The translations under genes and the position numbers were made by a program. This document shows positions 8,086-17,235 of a DNA stretch of 64,000 nt, one piece after another. How positions within the stretch are numbered: position 1 is the first letter of the stretch; every line of letters begins with the position of its first letter. Under the pieces are notes generated by a model that saw only the letters and a list, made by a program, of their open reading frames with translations, was not told where the DNA came from and searched no databases. The stretch is from Pseudomonas sp. A-RE-19 (GTDB taxonomy: Bacteria; Pseudomonadota; Gammaproteobacteria; Pseudomonadales; Pseudomonadaceae): the NCBI RefSeq assembly GCF_019956555.1, contig NZ_JAHBDQ010000066.1, forward strand, positions 1 to 64,000, in the 5' to 3' direction.

Positions 8086-8907
8086 GTGAAATTTCAACCG
8101 CTGCTGGCCCTGGGCCTGACGATTCTGGCTGCCTCCACTCAAGCCTTTGCGGGCGCCACCCTGGATCGCATCGAGCAAAAGAAAGAGCTGGTGGGCGTGT
8201 TGATGGAAAGCTATCCACCCTTCTCGTTCCTCAACGATCAAAACCAGCTCGATGGTTTCGACGTCGACGTGGCCAAAGCCGTGGCGGACAAACTGGGCGT
8301 CAAGCTGCGCCTCGAAACGCCGTCCTGGGATGTGATCGCCGCCGGTCGCTGGAGCGGGCGGTACGACATCTGCATTTGCTCCATGACCCCGAGCAAGGCA
8401 CGCGCCGAAGTCTTCGATTTCCCGGTCGAGTACTACGCCTCCCCTGCGGTGATCGTGGTCAACGCCAAGGACGATAGCATTCACAGCGCCAAGGACCTGA
8501 GCGGCAAGAAAGTCGGCCTCACCAGCGCCTCCAGCTACGAAAGCTACCTGAACAAAAACCTGGTGATCGAAGGCGCCGAAGACACCCAATTGCAGTACCC
8601 GTTCGAGAACGTGCAGATCGCCCCGTATGACACTGACAACGTCGCGTTCCAGGATTTGGGCCTGGGCACTGGCGTGCGTCTGGACGCGATTCTCACCAAC
8701 CTGGTGACCGCGCAACCACGTCTGAATGAAGACAAACGCTTCAAAATCGCCGGCGAACCGCTGTACGCGGAGCCGAACTCAGTGGCCATCGAAAAAGGCG
8801 ACGCCCAGTGGGACGCCAAAGTACGTGATGTGTTTGCCCAACTGAAACAGGACGGCACTTTGAGTAAGCTGTCGCAGAAATGGATCGGCGCCGACATCAG
8901 CCAATGA
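8086..8907 (+). CDS. amino-acid ABC transporter periplasmic binding protein
   Basis: A 273-residue family-3 solute-binding protein. A signal peptide ends near TQAFAGA. The mature part has the family signatures GFDVDVAKAVADKLG and WDVIAAGRWSGRYD, and the closing pattern LSQKWIGADIS. It starts at a GTG after TCAGGGA. The next gene, a permease, overlaps its stop by ATGA. The ligand is not evident. The divergent homocysteine methyltransferase gene hints at methionine or S-methylmethionine. Confidence 0.9.
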   Translation: MKFQPLLALGLTILAASTQAFAGATLDRIEQKKELVGVLMESYPPFSFLNDQNQLDGFDVDVAKAVADKLGVKLRLETPSWDVIAAGRWSGRYDICICSMTPSKARAEVFDFPVEYYASPAVIVVNAKDDSIHSAKDLSGKKVGLTSASSYESYLNKNLVIEGAEDTQLQYPFENVQIAPYDTDNVAFQDLGLGTGVRLDAILTNLVTAQPRLNEDKRFKIAGEPLYAEPNSVAIEKGDAQWDAKVRDVFAQLKQDGTLSKLSQKWIGADISQ

Positions 8908-9746
8908 CTTCTTTCCCCAAACCTCCTCAGCCGCCGCAACCGGTGACTGAGTCGCTGCTGCAACGGATTTTCGGTTTCCGCACGCGGCTGTACCTGACCT
9001 GGGCGGCGATGTTCGGCTTGTTCGCGAGTTTCTTCCTGAGCTTCGACCTGAAGTTCTCGATCATCCTCGACAAACTGCCGAACCTGATCGGCCTGCACCT
9101 GGCGCCCAACGGCTTCCTGCAAGGCGCGGCGCTGACGCTGTTCTTGTGCCTGTGCTCAATCGTGGCGTCATCGCTACTGGGCTTCATCACCGCCCTGGCC
9201 CGACTGTCAAAAAGTGCCGTGGCGTTCGGCATCGCGAGCTTCTATGCCTCGTTCTTTCGTGGCACACCGCTGCTGATCCAGATCCTGCTGATCTACCTCG
9301 GCCTGCCACAACTTGGCGTCGTACCGGGCGCCATTACAGCCGGCATCATCGCCCTGTCGCTGAACTACGGCGCCTACCTGAGCGAAATCTTCCGCGCCGG
9401 CATCCTCGGTGTCCCCCATGGCCAACGCGAAGCGTCATTGGCACTGGGCATGCGCGAAACCGTGATCTTCTGGCGTGTCACCCTGCCCCAGGCCATGCGC
9501 ACCATCATCCCGCCCACCACCAACCAGTTCATCTCCATGCTCAAGGACTCGTCACTGATTTCGGTGATGGGGGTTTGGGAAGTGATGTTCCTGGCGCAAT
9601 CGTATGGACGCTCGAGCTATCGCTATATCGAAATGCTCACGACCGCGGCGATTATTTACTGGTTGATGTCGATCGGGCTGGAACTGATTCAGGCGCGGAT
9701 GGAGCGGCATTATGGGAAGGCGTATTTGAGCCGTAGTCAGGTTTAA
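8904..9746 (+). CDS. amino-acid ABC transporter permease
   Basis: A 280-residue inner-membrane permease of the HisM/GlnP type with about five membrane segments. The EAA loop is seen at QREASLALGMRETVIFWRVTLPQAMR. The ATG at 8904 overlaps the stop of the binding-protein gene, so the two are translationally coupled; the longer frame from 8880 lies inside that gene. No ATP-binding subunit gene follows. The transporter must borrow an ATPase, or its ATPase is encoded elsewhere. Confidence 0.9.
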   Translation: MTSFPKPPQPPQPVTESLLQRIFGFRTRLYLTWAAMFGLFASFFLSFDLKFSIILDKLPNLIGLHLAPNGFLQGAALTLFLCLCSIVASSLLGFITALARLSKSAVAFGIASFYASFFRGTPLLIQILLIYLGLPQLGVVPGAITAGIIALSLNYGAYLSEIFRAGILGVPHGQREASLALGMRETVIFWRVTLPQAMRTIIPPTTNQFISMLKDSSLISVMGVWEVMFLAQSYGRSSYRYIEMLTTAAIIYWLMSIGLELIQARMERHYGKAYLSRSQV

Positions 9747-10058
9747 ACAAAGGGATCGCAACCTCCTCCCGCTCCTGCCTCGGGTCGGTGCACACCCCGT
9801 AGGAGCTGCCGAAGGCTGCGATCTTTTGATCTTCAACGTGGGACAGATGCGTTTTTGGCGCTGCGATAGTCCCCGTATCTTGATTCGTTGTAAGAAAAAG
9901 CATCAGCGCGAACAGACAAAATCAACCCGGTATCAAGCGGCTGGCCATTTTCTACTCAACCATCTGACACGCCCCGCACGCATGGCGGAAGCAGCTGACA
10001 TCAGCACCTATAGCCTCCCTCTTAGAGTTTGGCCTCCATTCAAAAGAGGCCGAATTCG
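9747..10058. other. intergenic region before the autotransporter gene
   Basis: This 312-base gap contains no convincing gene. At about 9800-9840 it has one half of the short repeat family GTAGGAGCTGCCG...CTGCGATCTTTTGATC, a complete hairpin copy of which is at 29253-29301. The remainder presumably holds the autotransporter promoter, which I cannot place with confidence. Confidence 0.5.
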
Positions 10059-12242
10059 ATGCTCGCTCAACACAAATTCCGACCACAACACCTGACATTG
10101 GCCATCGCACTTGCGCTGGGCTGTGCTGATTTAGCAATGGCTCAACAAGTGTCTAGCGATACCCCCCCTGAAACACCCGAAGACCTGATAGCCACTCTCG
10201 ATGCGTTTATCAGTCATTCCGACACCACTAAAACCAGGGTCAACAAGGCTTACATTGATGAGCACGGCCCTACCCTGCAATTCAGCGATGCCAATGATCT
10301 GGTCAGCGTGGTTGCCCGCGGCGGTTTAACCGGGATTGTGGACGGGGGTGGCGGTACCAATGTACTGCAACTCGATGCCGCGAACGGCGCGTTAGGCGAT
10401 AGCCGGAATTTCGAAGGATTGGAGGTCAAACGAGGGACGTGGACACAGACCGGCTCCGGCGATTTCAACATCGGTGCATTGGTGCGTCCCAGAGCAACTC
10501 TGATCAATAACGGCCGTATCGACGGCCGTGCCTTGACGCAGGGTACGTTGAACAACTACGGCATGATCAGTGGCGGGGCAACCGTACTCTCCAAGGGCAC
10601 CCTTAACAATCATGGGACCATCGAGGGAAGCGTCGAGGTCAGACATCTCGGGGTCTTCAGTGGCAAGGGTACGGTCGCTGAACTGAACGTGTCGGGGGAG
10701 GTTTCCATCAACACCCTGCAGGGCGCGCCGACAGTCGTGGGCGATTTGAAAATGTCCAAGACTGCCCAGCTGGCCTATGAGGTCAATGCCGATGGCCGTA
10801 GCGATACGATCAAAGTTGGCGGAACCGCCAGCCTGGGTGACGCCACGCTGAAAATTGTCGCAGTACCGGGTGAATACCCGTTGAGCAGCCAACACACCAT
10901 CATCGAAGCCAACAAAGTCGAAGGCCGATTCGGCAAAGTCCTCAATGACCTGGCCTTCATGACCCCTACCCTGCAGTACAACGAACAGAACGTCGGCCTG
11001 ACCTACTCGCGCAACGATGTCACTCTCGAGAGCGTCGCCACCAGCGAAAACGGGCGTGAGCTCGCTCAAAGTATCGAAGAGCCAATAGACATCGTGCCAA
11101 CACAGACGCCGTCTGACACCGCACGCGCTGCCATCGTCAGCCCGAGTCTATCCCCCGCCGTAAACACCTCCGTCGCCGCCCGGAATCCTCCCTCCACCAC
11201 AACAAACGCCGCTGTCACCGCCCTGCTCGGCTCCAACAAAACCACCGCTGCCCAAGCTATTGAACAACTGGCCGGCGGCAGCAATGCCAATCTGGCCAAC
11301 GCCACCCTGAGCAGCGTCAATCCGGTGAGCGGCAGCATGCTGTCGGCCATGCGCCAACTGGACAGCAGCGACCTCAACGGACAGAGCGGAACCCCGCGTC
11401 TGGCGGCGGGTGGTGAAGCCACTGGCAGGGTCTGGTTACAAGGACTGGGCCACGGCGGCACACTGGATCGCAGTCATGGCAGCAGCACCTTGCAACACTC
11501 CACCAAAGGTCTGGTGCTGGGCGCGGATTGGACGCTTGATGAGCAATGGCGTGTGGGCGTTATAGGCGGTAAATCGCAGACGCGTCTGGACGGCAGCCAA
11601 CTGGACGGCGATTTGGACAGTTGGCATCTGGGCGCTTACGCCCTGCGCCAAAATGGTCCGCTGGCATTGCGCCTGGGCGCGACTTACAGCAACCATGATG
11701 GCAGCACCAAACGTCGGGTAGCTTTCAACGGTTTCAGCGATCACCCAAAAGGCAGTTACGACGCCAGCACTCAACAAGCCTTTACAGAGATTGGTTACAA
11801 CCTCGGCAGCGGCACTATCAGCGCCGAGCCCTTTGCCAATCTTGGCTACCAGCGGTATCAGCGCGACAGCTATACAGAAAAAGGCGGTGCGGCGACACTG
11901 CAGGTCCATGGGCAAACGCAGAACAATTTCAGCAGCACCTTCGGCCTGCGTCTGGCACAGCTCAATACGCTGGATAATGGCATGCAACTGACGCCGCGAT
12001 TCAGCGCGGGCTGGAAACACACCTACGGTGATGTCGACAGCAAGACTCAACAGCGACTGGCTACCGGCGGAAGGAATTACATCGTCGAGGGCGCTGCTCT
12101 GGAGCGCGACAGCCTGATGCTTGATGCAGGGCTGGAACTGGCGGTTTCGACTCGGCATACGTGGGGTGTCGGTTACAACGGCGAGATCGGCAATGACAGC
12201 CGCAGTCATGGCGTGATGGGGCAGTGGCGGATGGCATTCTGA
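10059..12242 (+). CDS. type V autotransporter (outer-membrane beta-domain with short passenger)
   Basis: A 727-residue protein. A signal peptide ends near LAMAQQ. The passenger, about residues 30-330, is rich in Asn-Gly beta-helix-like repeats (LNNYGMISGG, LNNHGTIEGS). A low-complexity Ser/Thr/Ala linker covers about 340-450. The C-terminal 260 residues form the autotransporter beta-barrel (VWLQGLGHGG, WRVGVIGGKSQT) and end in the aromatic WRMAF. No protease triad or lipase motif is seen, so adhesion or cell-cell contact is more likely than catalysis. The ATG at 10059 follows AAAGAGGCCG; a TTG at 10029 is less likely. It stands alone and is followed by a REPIN. Confidence 0.88.
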   Translation: MLAQHKFRPQHLTLAIALALGCADLAMAQQVSSDTPPETPEDLIATLDAFISHSDTTKTRVNKAYIDEHGPTLQFSDANDLVSVVARGGLTGIVDGGGGTNVLQLDAANGALGDSRNFEGLEVKRGTWTQTGSGDFNIGALVRPRATLINNGRIDGRALTQGTLNNYGMISGGATVLSKGTLNNHGTIEGSVEVRHLGVFSGKGTVAELNVSGEVSINTLQGAPTVVGDLKMSKTAQLAYEVNADGRSDTIKVGGTASLGDATLKIVAVPGEYPLSSQHTIIEANKVEGRFGKVLNDLAFMTPTLQYNEQNVGLTYSRNDVTLESVATSENGRELAQSIEEPIDIVPTQTPSDTARAAIVSPSLSPAVNTSVAARNPPSTTTNAAVTALLGSNKTTAAQAIEQLAGGSNANLANATLSSVNPVSGSMLSAMRQLDSSDLNGQSGTPRLAAGGEATGRVWLQGLGHGGTLDRSHGSSTLQHSTKGLVLGADWTLDEQWRVGVIGGKSQTRLDGSQLDGDLDSWHLGAYALRQNGPLALRLGATYSNHDGSTKRRVAFNGFSDHPKGSYDASTQQAFTEIGYNLGSGTISAEPFANLGYQRYQRDSYTEKGGAATLQVHGQTQNNFSSTFGLRLAQLNTLDNGMQLTPRFSAGWKHTYGDVDSKTQQRLATGGRNYIVEGAALERDSLMLDAGLELAVSTRHTWGVGYNGEIGNDSRSHGVMGQWRMAF

Positions 12243-12268
12243 TAAAGCCACTGACTTGATGCACAACC

Positions 12269-12358
12269 TGTGGGAGCGAGCCTGCTCGCGAATGCGGTGT
12301 GACATTCAACATCATTGTTATCTGACATTCCGCTATCGCGAGCAGGCTCGCTCCCACA
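12269..12358. repeat. REPIN-type inverted repeat
   Basis: Arms TGTGGGAGCGAGCCTGCTCG at 12269 onward and its complement ending at 12358 pair around a spacer of about 40 bases. It lies between the convergent autotransporter and pycB genes. Confidence 0.88.
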
Positions 12359-12378
12359 TCTGGCAGGTGGAATATCGG

Positions 12379-12405
12379 AAAAAAAAAGGGGAGCACATGC
12401 CCCCC
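12379..12405 (-). terminator. rho-independent terminator after pycB
   Basis: Read on the minus strand, a GC-rich hairpin (GGGG with GCA/TGC inner pairs, closing CCCC) is followed by nine T residues. It starts about 30 bases after the pycB stop. Confidence 0.8.
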
Positions 12406-12437
12406 GAGGTTTAAAGCGGTCTATCGAGGCTGTTAAC

Positions 12438-14246
12438 TCAGCCTTCGATCTCGATCAGAATCTCGCCCGGGTTTACCCGGTCGCCCTTGGCGACATGGAT
12501 GGCGGTGACTTTGCCGGCGATGGCCGATTGAACTTCGGTTTCCATCTTCATCGCTTCGGTGATCAGCACGGCCTGGCCGGCTTTCACGGTGTCGCCTTCC
12601 TTGACCAGCACATCGACGATGTTGCCCGGCATGGTGGTGCTGACGTGGCCCGGTGCAGTGGCTTGCTTGCGCTTGCTGCTGCCGCCGCTGACGAATTCGT
12701 TGAGCGGTTCGAACACCACTTCTTCGGGCATGCCGTCAATGGACAGGTAGAAGTGGCGCTTGCCTTCGGCCTTGACGCCCACACCGGTGATATCGACGCG
12801 GTAGGTTTCGCCGTGAACGTCGATGACGAACTCGGTCGGTACGCCTTCGCCACCCGCCGAAGTCACGCCGCCCGCTTCCGGAATCGGCAGCAGCACTTCA
12901 GGCGTGAGAGTGCCGGCTGCGCGTTCTTCGAGGAACTTGCGGCCGATGTCCGGGAACATGGCGTAGGTCAGCACGTCTTCTTCAGACTTGGCCACGGCGC
13001 CGATTTCGGCACGCAACTTGGTCATTTCCGGCTTGAGCAGATCGGCCGGACGCACGTCGATCACCTCTTCGCTGCCAATGGCCTGGCGACGCAATTTTTC
13101 GTTCACGGTGCCCGGCGCTTTACCGTAGCCGCCTTGCAGGTAGAGCTTCACTTCGTTGGTGATGGTCTTGTAGCGCTCGCCGGCCAGCACGTTGAAGAAC
13201 GCCTGGGTGCCGACGATTTGCGAGGTCGGGGTTACCAGCGGCGGGAAGCCGAGGTCTTCGCGAACGCGCGGGATTTCCGCCAGCACTTCGCTCATGCGGT
13301 TCAGAGCGCCCTGCTCTTTCAACTGGTTGGCCAGGTTGGAAATCATCCCGCCCGGCACCTGGTTGACTTGCACGCGAGTGTCGACGGCAGTGAATTCACT
13401 TTCGAACTGGTGGTACTTCTTGCGCACGGCGTAGAAGTACAGGCCGATCTCTTGCAGCAGTTCCAGGTTCAGGCCGGTGTCGAACTCGCTGCCTTTAAGG
13501 GCGGCGACCATCGATTCGGTGCCCGGGTGGCTGGTGCCCCAGGCGAAGCTGGAGATCGCGGTATCGATGTGGTCGGCACCGTTTTCGATGGCCTTGAGTT
13601 GGCACATCGCAGCCAGGCCAGCGGTGTCGTGCGAGTGGATGAACACCGGCAGCGATTGCTCGGCTTTCAGCGCCTTGACCAATTCGCCAGTGGCATACGG
13701 GGTCAACAGGCCGGCCATGTCCTTGATCGCCACCGAGTCGCAACCCATGGCTTCCATTTGCTTGGCTTGCGCCACGAAAGCCTCGATGGTGTGCACCGGG
13801 CTGGTGGTGTAAGCGATGGTGCCTTGGGCGTGTTTACCGGCGGCCTTCACTGCTTCGATGGCGACGCGCAGGTTACGCACATCGTTCATCGCGTCGAAGA
13901 TGCGGAACACGTCGATGCCGTTGACCGCTGCCTTGGCGACGAAGGCTTTGACCACGTCGTCGCTGTAGTGGCGGTAGCCCAACAGGTTCTGGCCACGCAG
14001 GAGCATTTGCAGACGAGTGTTAGGCAAGGCCGCGCGCAGTTGGCGCAGACGCTCCCATGGGTCTTCTTTCAAGAAACGTACGCAAGAGTCAAACGTTGCG
14101 CCGCCCCAGACTTCCAGCGACCAGTAGCCGACTTTGTCGAGCTTGTCGCAAATCGGCAGCATGTCTTCGGTGCGCATGCGGGTGGCGAGCAGCGATTGGT
14201 GGGCGTCGCGCAGGATTGTGTCAGTTACATGGATCTTCTTGGACAT
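12438..14246 (-). CDS. oadA: pyruvate carboxylase subunit B (carboxyltransferase plus biotin carrier)
   Basis: A 602-residue beta subunit of two-subunit pyruvate carboxylase, which makes oxaloacetate for anaplerosis and gluconeogenesis. The carboxyltransferase domain begins DTILRDAHQSLLATRMR and has the metal site FIHSHDTAG. A Pro/Gly-rich hinge leads to the C-terminal biotinyl domain with VLITEAMKMETEV, where the lysine carries biotin. The start at 14246 (MSKKIHV) has GAGGA eight bases upstream; earlier in-frame starts at 14261 and 14252 are less well placed. It follows the pycA stop by 11 bases. Annotation pipelines often call it oxaloacetate decarboxylase alpha, but no membrane subunits are nearby. 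Confidence 0.93.
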   Translation of the reverse strand: MSKKIHVTDTILRDAHQSLLATRMRTEDMLPICDKLDKVGYWSLEVWGGATFDSCVRFLKEDPWERLRQLRAALPNTRLQMLLRGQNLLGYRHYSDDVVKAFVAKAAVNGIDVFRIFDAMNDVRNLRVAIEAVKAAGKHAQGTIAYTTSPVHTIEAFVAQAKQMEAMGCDSVAIKDMAGLLTPYATGELVKALKAEQSLPVFIHSHDTAGLAAMCQLKAIENGADHIDTAISSFAWGTSHPGTESMVAALKGSEFDTGLNLELLQEIGLYFYAVRKKYHQFESEFTAVDTRVQVNQVPGGMISNLANQLKEQGALNRMSEVLAEIPRVREDLGFPPLVTPTSQIVGTQAFFNVLAGERYKTITNEVKLYLQGGYGKAPGTVNEKLRRQAIGSEEVIDVRPADLLKPEMTKLRAEIGAVAKSEEDVLTYAMFPDIGRKFLEERAAGTLTPEVLLPIPEAGGVTSAGGEGVPTEFVIDVHGETYRVDITGVGVKAEGKRHFYLSIDGMPEEVVFEPLNEFVSGGSSKRKQATAPGHVSTTMPGNIVDVLVKEGDTVKAGQAVLITEAMKMETEVQSAIAGKVTAIHVAKGDRVNPGEILIEIEG

Positions 14247-14257
14247 TGTCATATTCC

Positions 14258-15673
14258 TCACAGGCCTGCGTGGGCGGCGATGGCGGCGGCGATGGCCAGG
14301 GCCAGCTCTTCGGGTTTGCGCTTGATCGAGTAGTTGGTCAGTTCAGGGTGGCTTTCAACGAAGCTGGTGTTGAACTGGCCGCTACGGAATTCCGGGTTAC
14401 GCAGGATTTCCTGGTAGTACGCGGCGGTGGTCTTGACCCCTTGCAGACGCATGTCGTCCAGAGCTCGCAAGCCACGGTCCATCGCCTCTTCCCAGGTCAG
14501 CGCCCAGACCACCAGTTTCAGGCACATGGAATCGTAGAACGGTGGAATGGTGTAACCGGTATAGATCGCCGTATCGGTGCGCACACCAGGACCACCGGGT
14601 GCGTAGTAACGGGTGATCTTGCCGAAGCTCGGCAGGAAGTTGTTTTTCGGGTCTTCGGCGTTGATCCGGAATTGCAGCGCGAAACCGCGGTGCTGGATGT
14701 CTTCCTGCTTCACCGAAAGCGGCAGGCCGGACGCGATGCGGATCTGCTCGCGAACGATGTCGATGCCGGTGATTTCTTCGGTGATGGTGTGTTCCACCTG
14801 CACCCGGGTGTTCATCTCCATGAAGTACACCTCGCCCTCGGCGAGCAGGAACTCCACGGTGCCGGCGTTCTCGTAGCCCACGGCCTTGGCCGCGCGCACT
14901 GACAGGTCGCCGATGTAGGCACGCTGTTCCGGGGTCAGTTGCGGGCTCGGAGCGATCTCGATCAGCTTCTGGTTGCGACGCTGGATCGAGCAGTCACGCT
15001 CGAACAGGTGCACCACGTTGCCAAAGCTGTCGCCGAGGATCTGCGCTTCGATGTGTTTCGGATTGACAATGCATTTTTCCAGGAACACTTCAGCCGAACC
15101 GAAAGCCTTGGTGGCTTCGGAAATCACTCGCGGAAAGGCTTGTTCGAGTTCTTCGCGGCTGTTGCAGCGACGAATGCCGCGGCCGCCGCCACCGGACGTG
15201 GCCTTGAGCATCACCGGGTAACCGATGCGGTCGCCTTCGGTCAGGGCTTCTTCGATGCCCGACACGTTGCCTTCGGTGCCTGGGGTGACCGGTACGCCAG
15301 CCTTGATCATGCTGCGGCGCGCTTCAGTCTTGTCGCCCATGCGGCGAATCACTTCAGCCGATGGACCAATGAATTTGATACCGCGTTCAGCGCAAATGTC
15401 TGCCAGCTCGGCATTTTCCGAAAGGAAGCCGTAGCCGGGGTGCAACGCATCGCAACCGGTTTCCACCGCCAGGTTCACCAGCTTGCGCGGGTTCAGGTAA
15501 CCGGCCAGTGGCTCGGCACCGATGCTGTGGGCCTCATCCGCACGCTTCACATGCAAGGCATGGCGGTCGGCGTCGGAATAGATCGCGACCGAGCGAATGC
15601 CCATCTCGGCGCAGGCACGCACGATTCGTACGGCAATCTCACCACGGTTGGCGATCAGGATCTTTTTTATCAC
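14258..15673 (-). CDS. pycA: pyruvate carboxylase subunit A (biotin carboxylase)
   Basis: A 471-residue ATP-grasp biotin carboxylase that carboxylates the biotin on subunit B using bicarbonate and ATP. It starts KKILIANRGEIAVRI, has the glycine-rich ATP loop KATSGGGGRGIRRC around residue 160, and the catalytic EMNTRVQVEHTITEE segment near 280. The GTG at 15673 gives the usual family length and has AAGGGAA upstream; a longer frame from 15703 lacks support. It is divergent from pycR across 189 bases and is the first gene of the pycAB operon. Confidence 0.93.
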   Translation of the reverse strand: MIKKILIANRGEIAVRIVRACAEMGIRSVAIYSDADRHALHVKRADEAHSIGAEPLAGYLNPRKLVNLAVETGCDALHPGYGFLSENAELADICAERGIKFIGPSAEVIRRMGDKTEARRSMIKAGVPVTPGTEGNVSGIEEALTEGDRIGYPVMLKATSGGGGRGIRRCNSREELEQAFPRVISEATKAFGSAEVFLEKCIVNPKHIEAQILGDSFGNVVHLFERDCSIQRRNQKLIEIAPSPQLTPEQRAYIGDLSVRAAKAVGYENAGTVEFLLAEGEVYFMEMNTRVQVEHTITEEITGIDIVREQIRIASGLPLSVKQEDIQHRGFALQFRINAEDPKNNFLPSFGKITRYYAPGGPGVRTDTAIYTGYTIPPFYDSMCLKLVVWALTWEEAMDRGLRALDDMRLQGVKTTAAYYQEILRNPEFRSGQFNTSFVESHPELTNYSIKRKPEELALAIAAAIAAHAGL

Positions 15674-15809
15674 TTGGAGGTTCCCTTGAGCCGGTGGCAC
15701 CACGACCTGTCAAACCAGGTCGACGCGTGACCAAATGTTTCAATTCAGTCGCAGCCCCACACTAGCCTTCGCAAGGGATTAACAAAAATGAATAATTATT
15801 GGGTCATGC

Positions 15810-15825
15810 ATAAGCAAAGACTTAT
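15810..15825. promoter_or_regulatory. candidate PycR operator (dyad) in the pycA-pycR promoter
   Basis: ATAAG and CTTAT form a 5-bp dyad with a 6-base spacer in the AT-rich divergent promoter, 37 bases before the pycR start. LysR proteins bind dyads of this size near their own promoter. The assignment is inferred from position and symmetry. Confidence 0.45.
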
Positions 15826-15862
15826 AGTTGAGTCATCAGCCTTCGCTCAGGATGCATAGAAA

Positions 15863-16825
15863 ATGCGTAAGTCATTGATGCGTATGACATTGCGTCAATT
15901 GCAGATCTTCAATGAGGTGTGCGACTTAAGGTCCTACAGCCGTGCAGCTGATGAAATGTCTCTCACACAACCTGCCGTGAGCCTACAGATTCGTCAACTC
16001 GAAGAGCTGATCGGCCAACCCTTGTTCGATTATGTCGGCAAAAAACTCTACATGACCGAGGCGGCCGAAGCGCTCCAGCGCGCCAGCCGGGACATTTTCG
16101 GGCGCCTGGAAAACCTCGATATGCAGCTGTCGGACATGCAAGGCTCATTGCAGGGCCAACTGAAACTGGCGGTGGAATCCAGCGCCAAGTATTTCGTACC
16201 GCACCTGTTTGCTGCCTTCAAGCGCCAGCACCCGGAGGTGAATCTGCAACTGACGGTGGTCAACCGTGGGCAAGTGATCCGGCGCCTCTCCGACAACCGC
16301 GACGATCTGGTAATCATGTCCATGGTGCCGCAGGACATGGGGCTGGAGTTCCTGCCATTTCTCAACAACCCGATTGTCGCCGTAGCACCGCCGGATCATC
16401 CGCTGTGCCACATGGGCCCACTGCGCTTGCAGGATCTGGAGCCCTACACACTGCTATTGCGCGAATCCGGCTCCGGTACGCGATTGGCCTGTGAAGAGTA
16501 TTTCAAAGAAAAGCGCGTGCACTTCAACCAGACCCAGGAGGTCTCATCGGCCGAAGCCCAGCGTGAATGTGTGCTCGCGGGTCTGGGCGTGGCGCTGTTG
16601 ACGCGCCATGCCCTGAACCTTGAGTTGGCAACGGGCGGACTGATCGAGTTGCCGGTTGAAGAGCTGCCGCTGTTCCGTAGCTGGTGCCTGGTGCAGGCCA
16701 AAGCCAAACGGCTGTCACCCGTGGCGCACGCATTCCTTGCGTTTATCCGCAGCGAGCGTATGCAAATCAGCGCCCTGGTTGAGCGTTTCGACGGGAAGTT
16801 GCGGGAGCTGCCTGCCAGTAATTGA
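15863..16825 (+). CDS. pycR: LysR-family transcriptional regulator of pyruvate carboxylase
   Basis: A 320-residue LysR regulator. The N-terminal helix-turn-helix is LRQLQIFNEVCDLRSYSRAA followed by TQPAVSLQIRQLEE. The effector-binding domain runs from about residue 100 (LAVESSAKYFVPHLF) to 300. It is divergent from the pyruvate carboxylase genes, the arrangement known for PycR in P. aeruginosa, where it was linked to virulence and carbon metabolism. An AGGATG site precedes the start at 15863. The 3' end overlaps a small gene on the other strand. Confidence 0.88.
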   Translation: MRKSLMRMTLRQLQIFNEVCDLRSYSRAADEMSLTQPAVSLQIRQLEELIGQPLFDYVGKKLYMTEAAEALQRASRDIFGRLENLDMQLSDMQGSLQGQLKLAVESSAKYFVPHLFAAFKRQHPEVNLQLTVVNRGQVIRRLSDNRDDLVIMSMVPQDMGLEFLPFLNNPIVAVAPPDHPLCHMGPLRLQDLEPYTLLLRESGSGTRLACEEYFKEKRVHFNQTQEVSSAEAQRECVLAGLGVALLTRHALNLELATGGLIELPVEELPLFRSWCLVQAKAKRLSPVAHAFLAFIRSERMQISALVERFDGKLRELPASN

Positions 16826-16979
16826 GTTCCAGACCGTCAGGAAATTCGCCGATTTCGGCCAGAAGCTGGCGGCGTTCGCAGCGATCTTCGATCGCGCGGC
16901 GAAATTCCATGCGGCGCTGGTCTTCTTGCTGACGACGGGTTTTGACAGCGCTGTTGCGTTCTTCGTAGGGCTGGGCCAT
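16767..16979 (-). CDS. small charged protein, PA3496-like family
   Basis: A 70-residue, strongly charged protein with the pattern TRRQQEDQRRMEFRRAIED near residue 15 and a conserved-looking EFPDG...NYW around 45-55. This resembles the short PA3496 family of pseudomonads, called putative envelope-integrity proteins. The assignment is from memory of the pattern and is moderate. GGGAGA lies eight bases before the ATG. Its last 59 bases overlap the end of pycR on the opposite strand. No membrane segment or signal peptide is visible. Confidence 0.65.
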   Translation of the reverse strand: MAQPYEERNSAVKTRRQQEDQRRMEFRRAIEDRCERRQLLAEIGEFPDGLELNYWQAAPATSRRNAQPGR

Positions 16980-17100
16980 TTCGAGTCTCCCAAGGCGAGT
17001 ACGGGAGTTTCAAGATAGGCACGAGGGATGACGGTTTGGCGGCGGGAGGGTTACAGAGGTGTGAACATTGGCAGATGACAGAGGTGTTTTTGAGGGCGCT

Positions 17101-17192
17101 TTCGCGGGCAAGCCCGCTCCCACAGGGGCCGGTGGTGTTCACTCATTCTGTGCAACACAGCCGATCCTTGTGGGAGCGGGCTTGCCCGCGAA
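17101..17192. repeat. REPIN-type inverted repeat
   Basis: Arms TTCGCGGGCAAGCCCGCTCC at 17101 onward and its complement ending at 17192. This is the GGGCTTGCCCGC variant of the REP family, with a spacer of about 44 bases. Confidence 0.88.
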
Positions 17193-17235
17193 AAGGTCGG
17201 AACGACCTTCCGACTATTTCACGCCAAACGACGAA

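Noticed and set aside
12315..14333. 672-codon open frame on the plus strand opposite pycB
   Set aside because: It is a shadow frame caused by high GC and third-position bias. It is His/Phe/Asp-rich with no motif, and the opposite strand is an unmistakable carboxylase gene.
12438..15673. Interpretation of pycAB as oxaloacetate decarboxylase or acetyl-CoA carboxylase
   Set aside because: No membrane decarboxylase subunits are present. The carboxylase pair beside a divergent PycR-type gene fits two-subunit pyruvate carboxylase.
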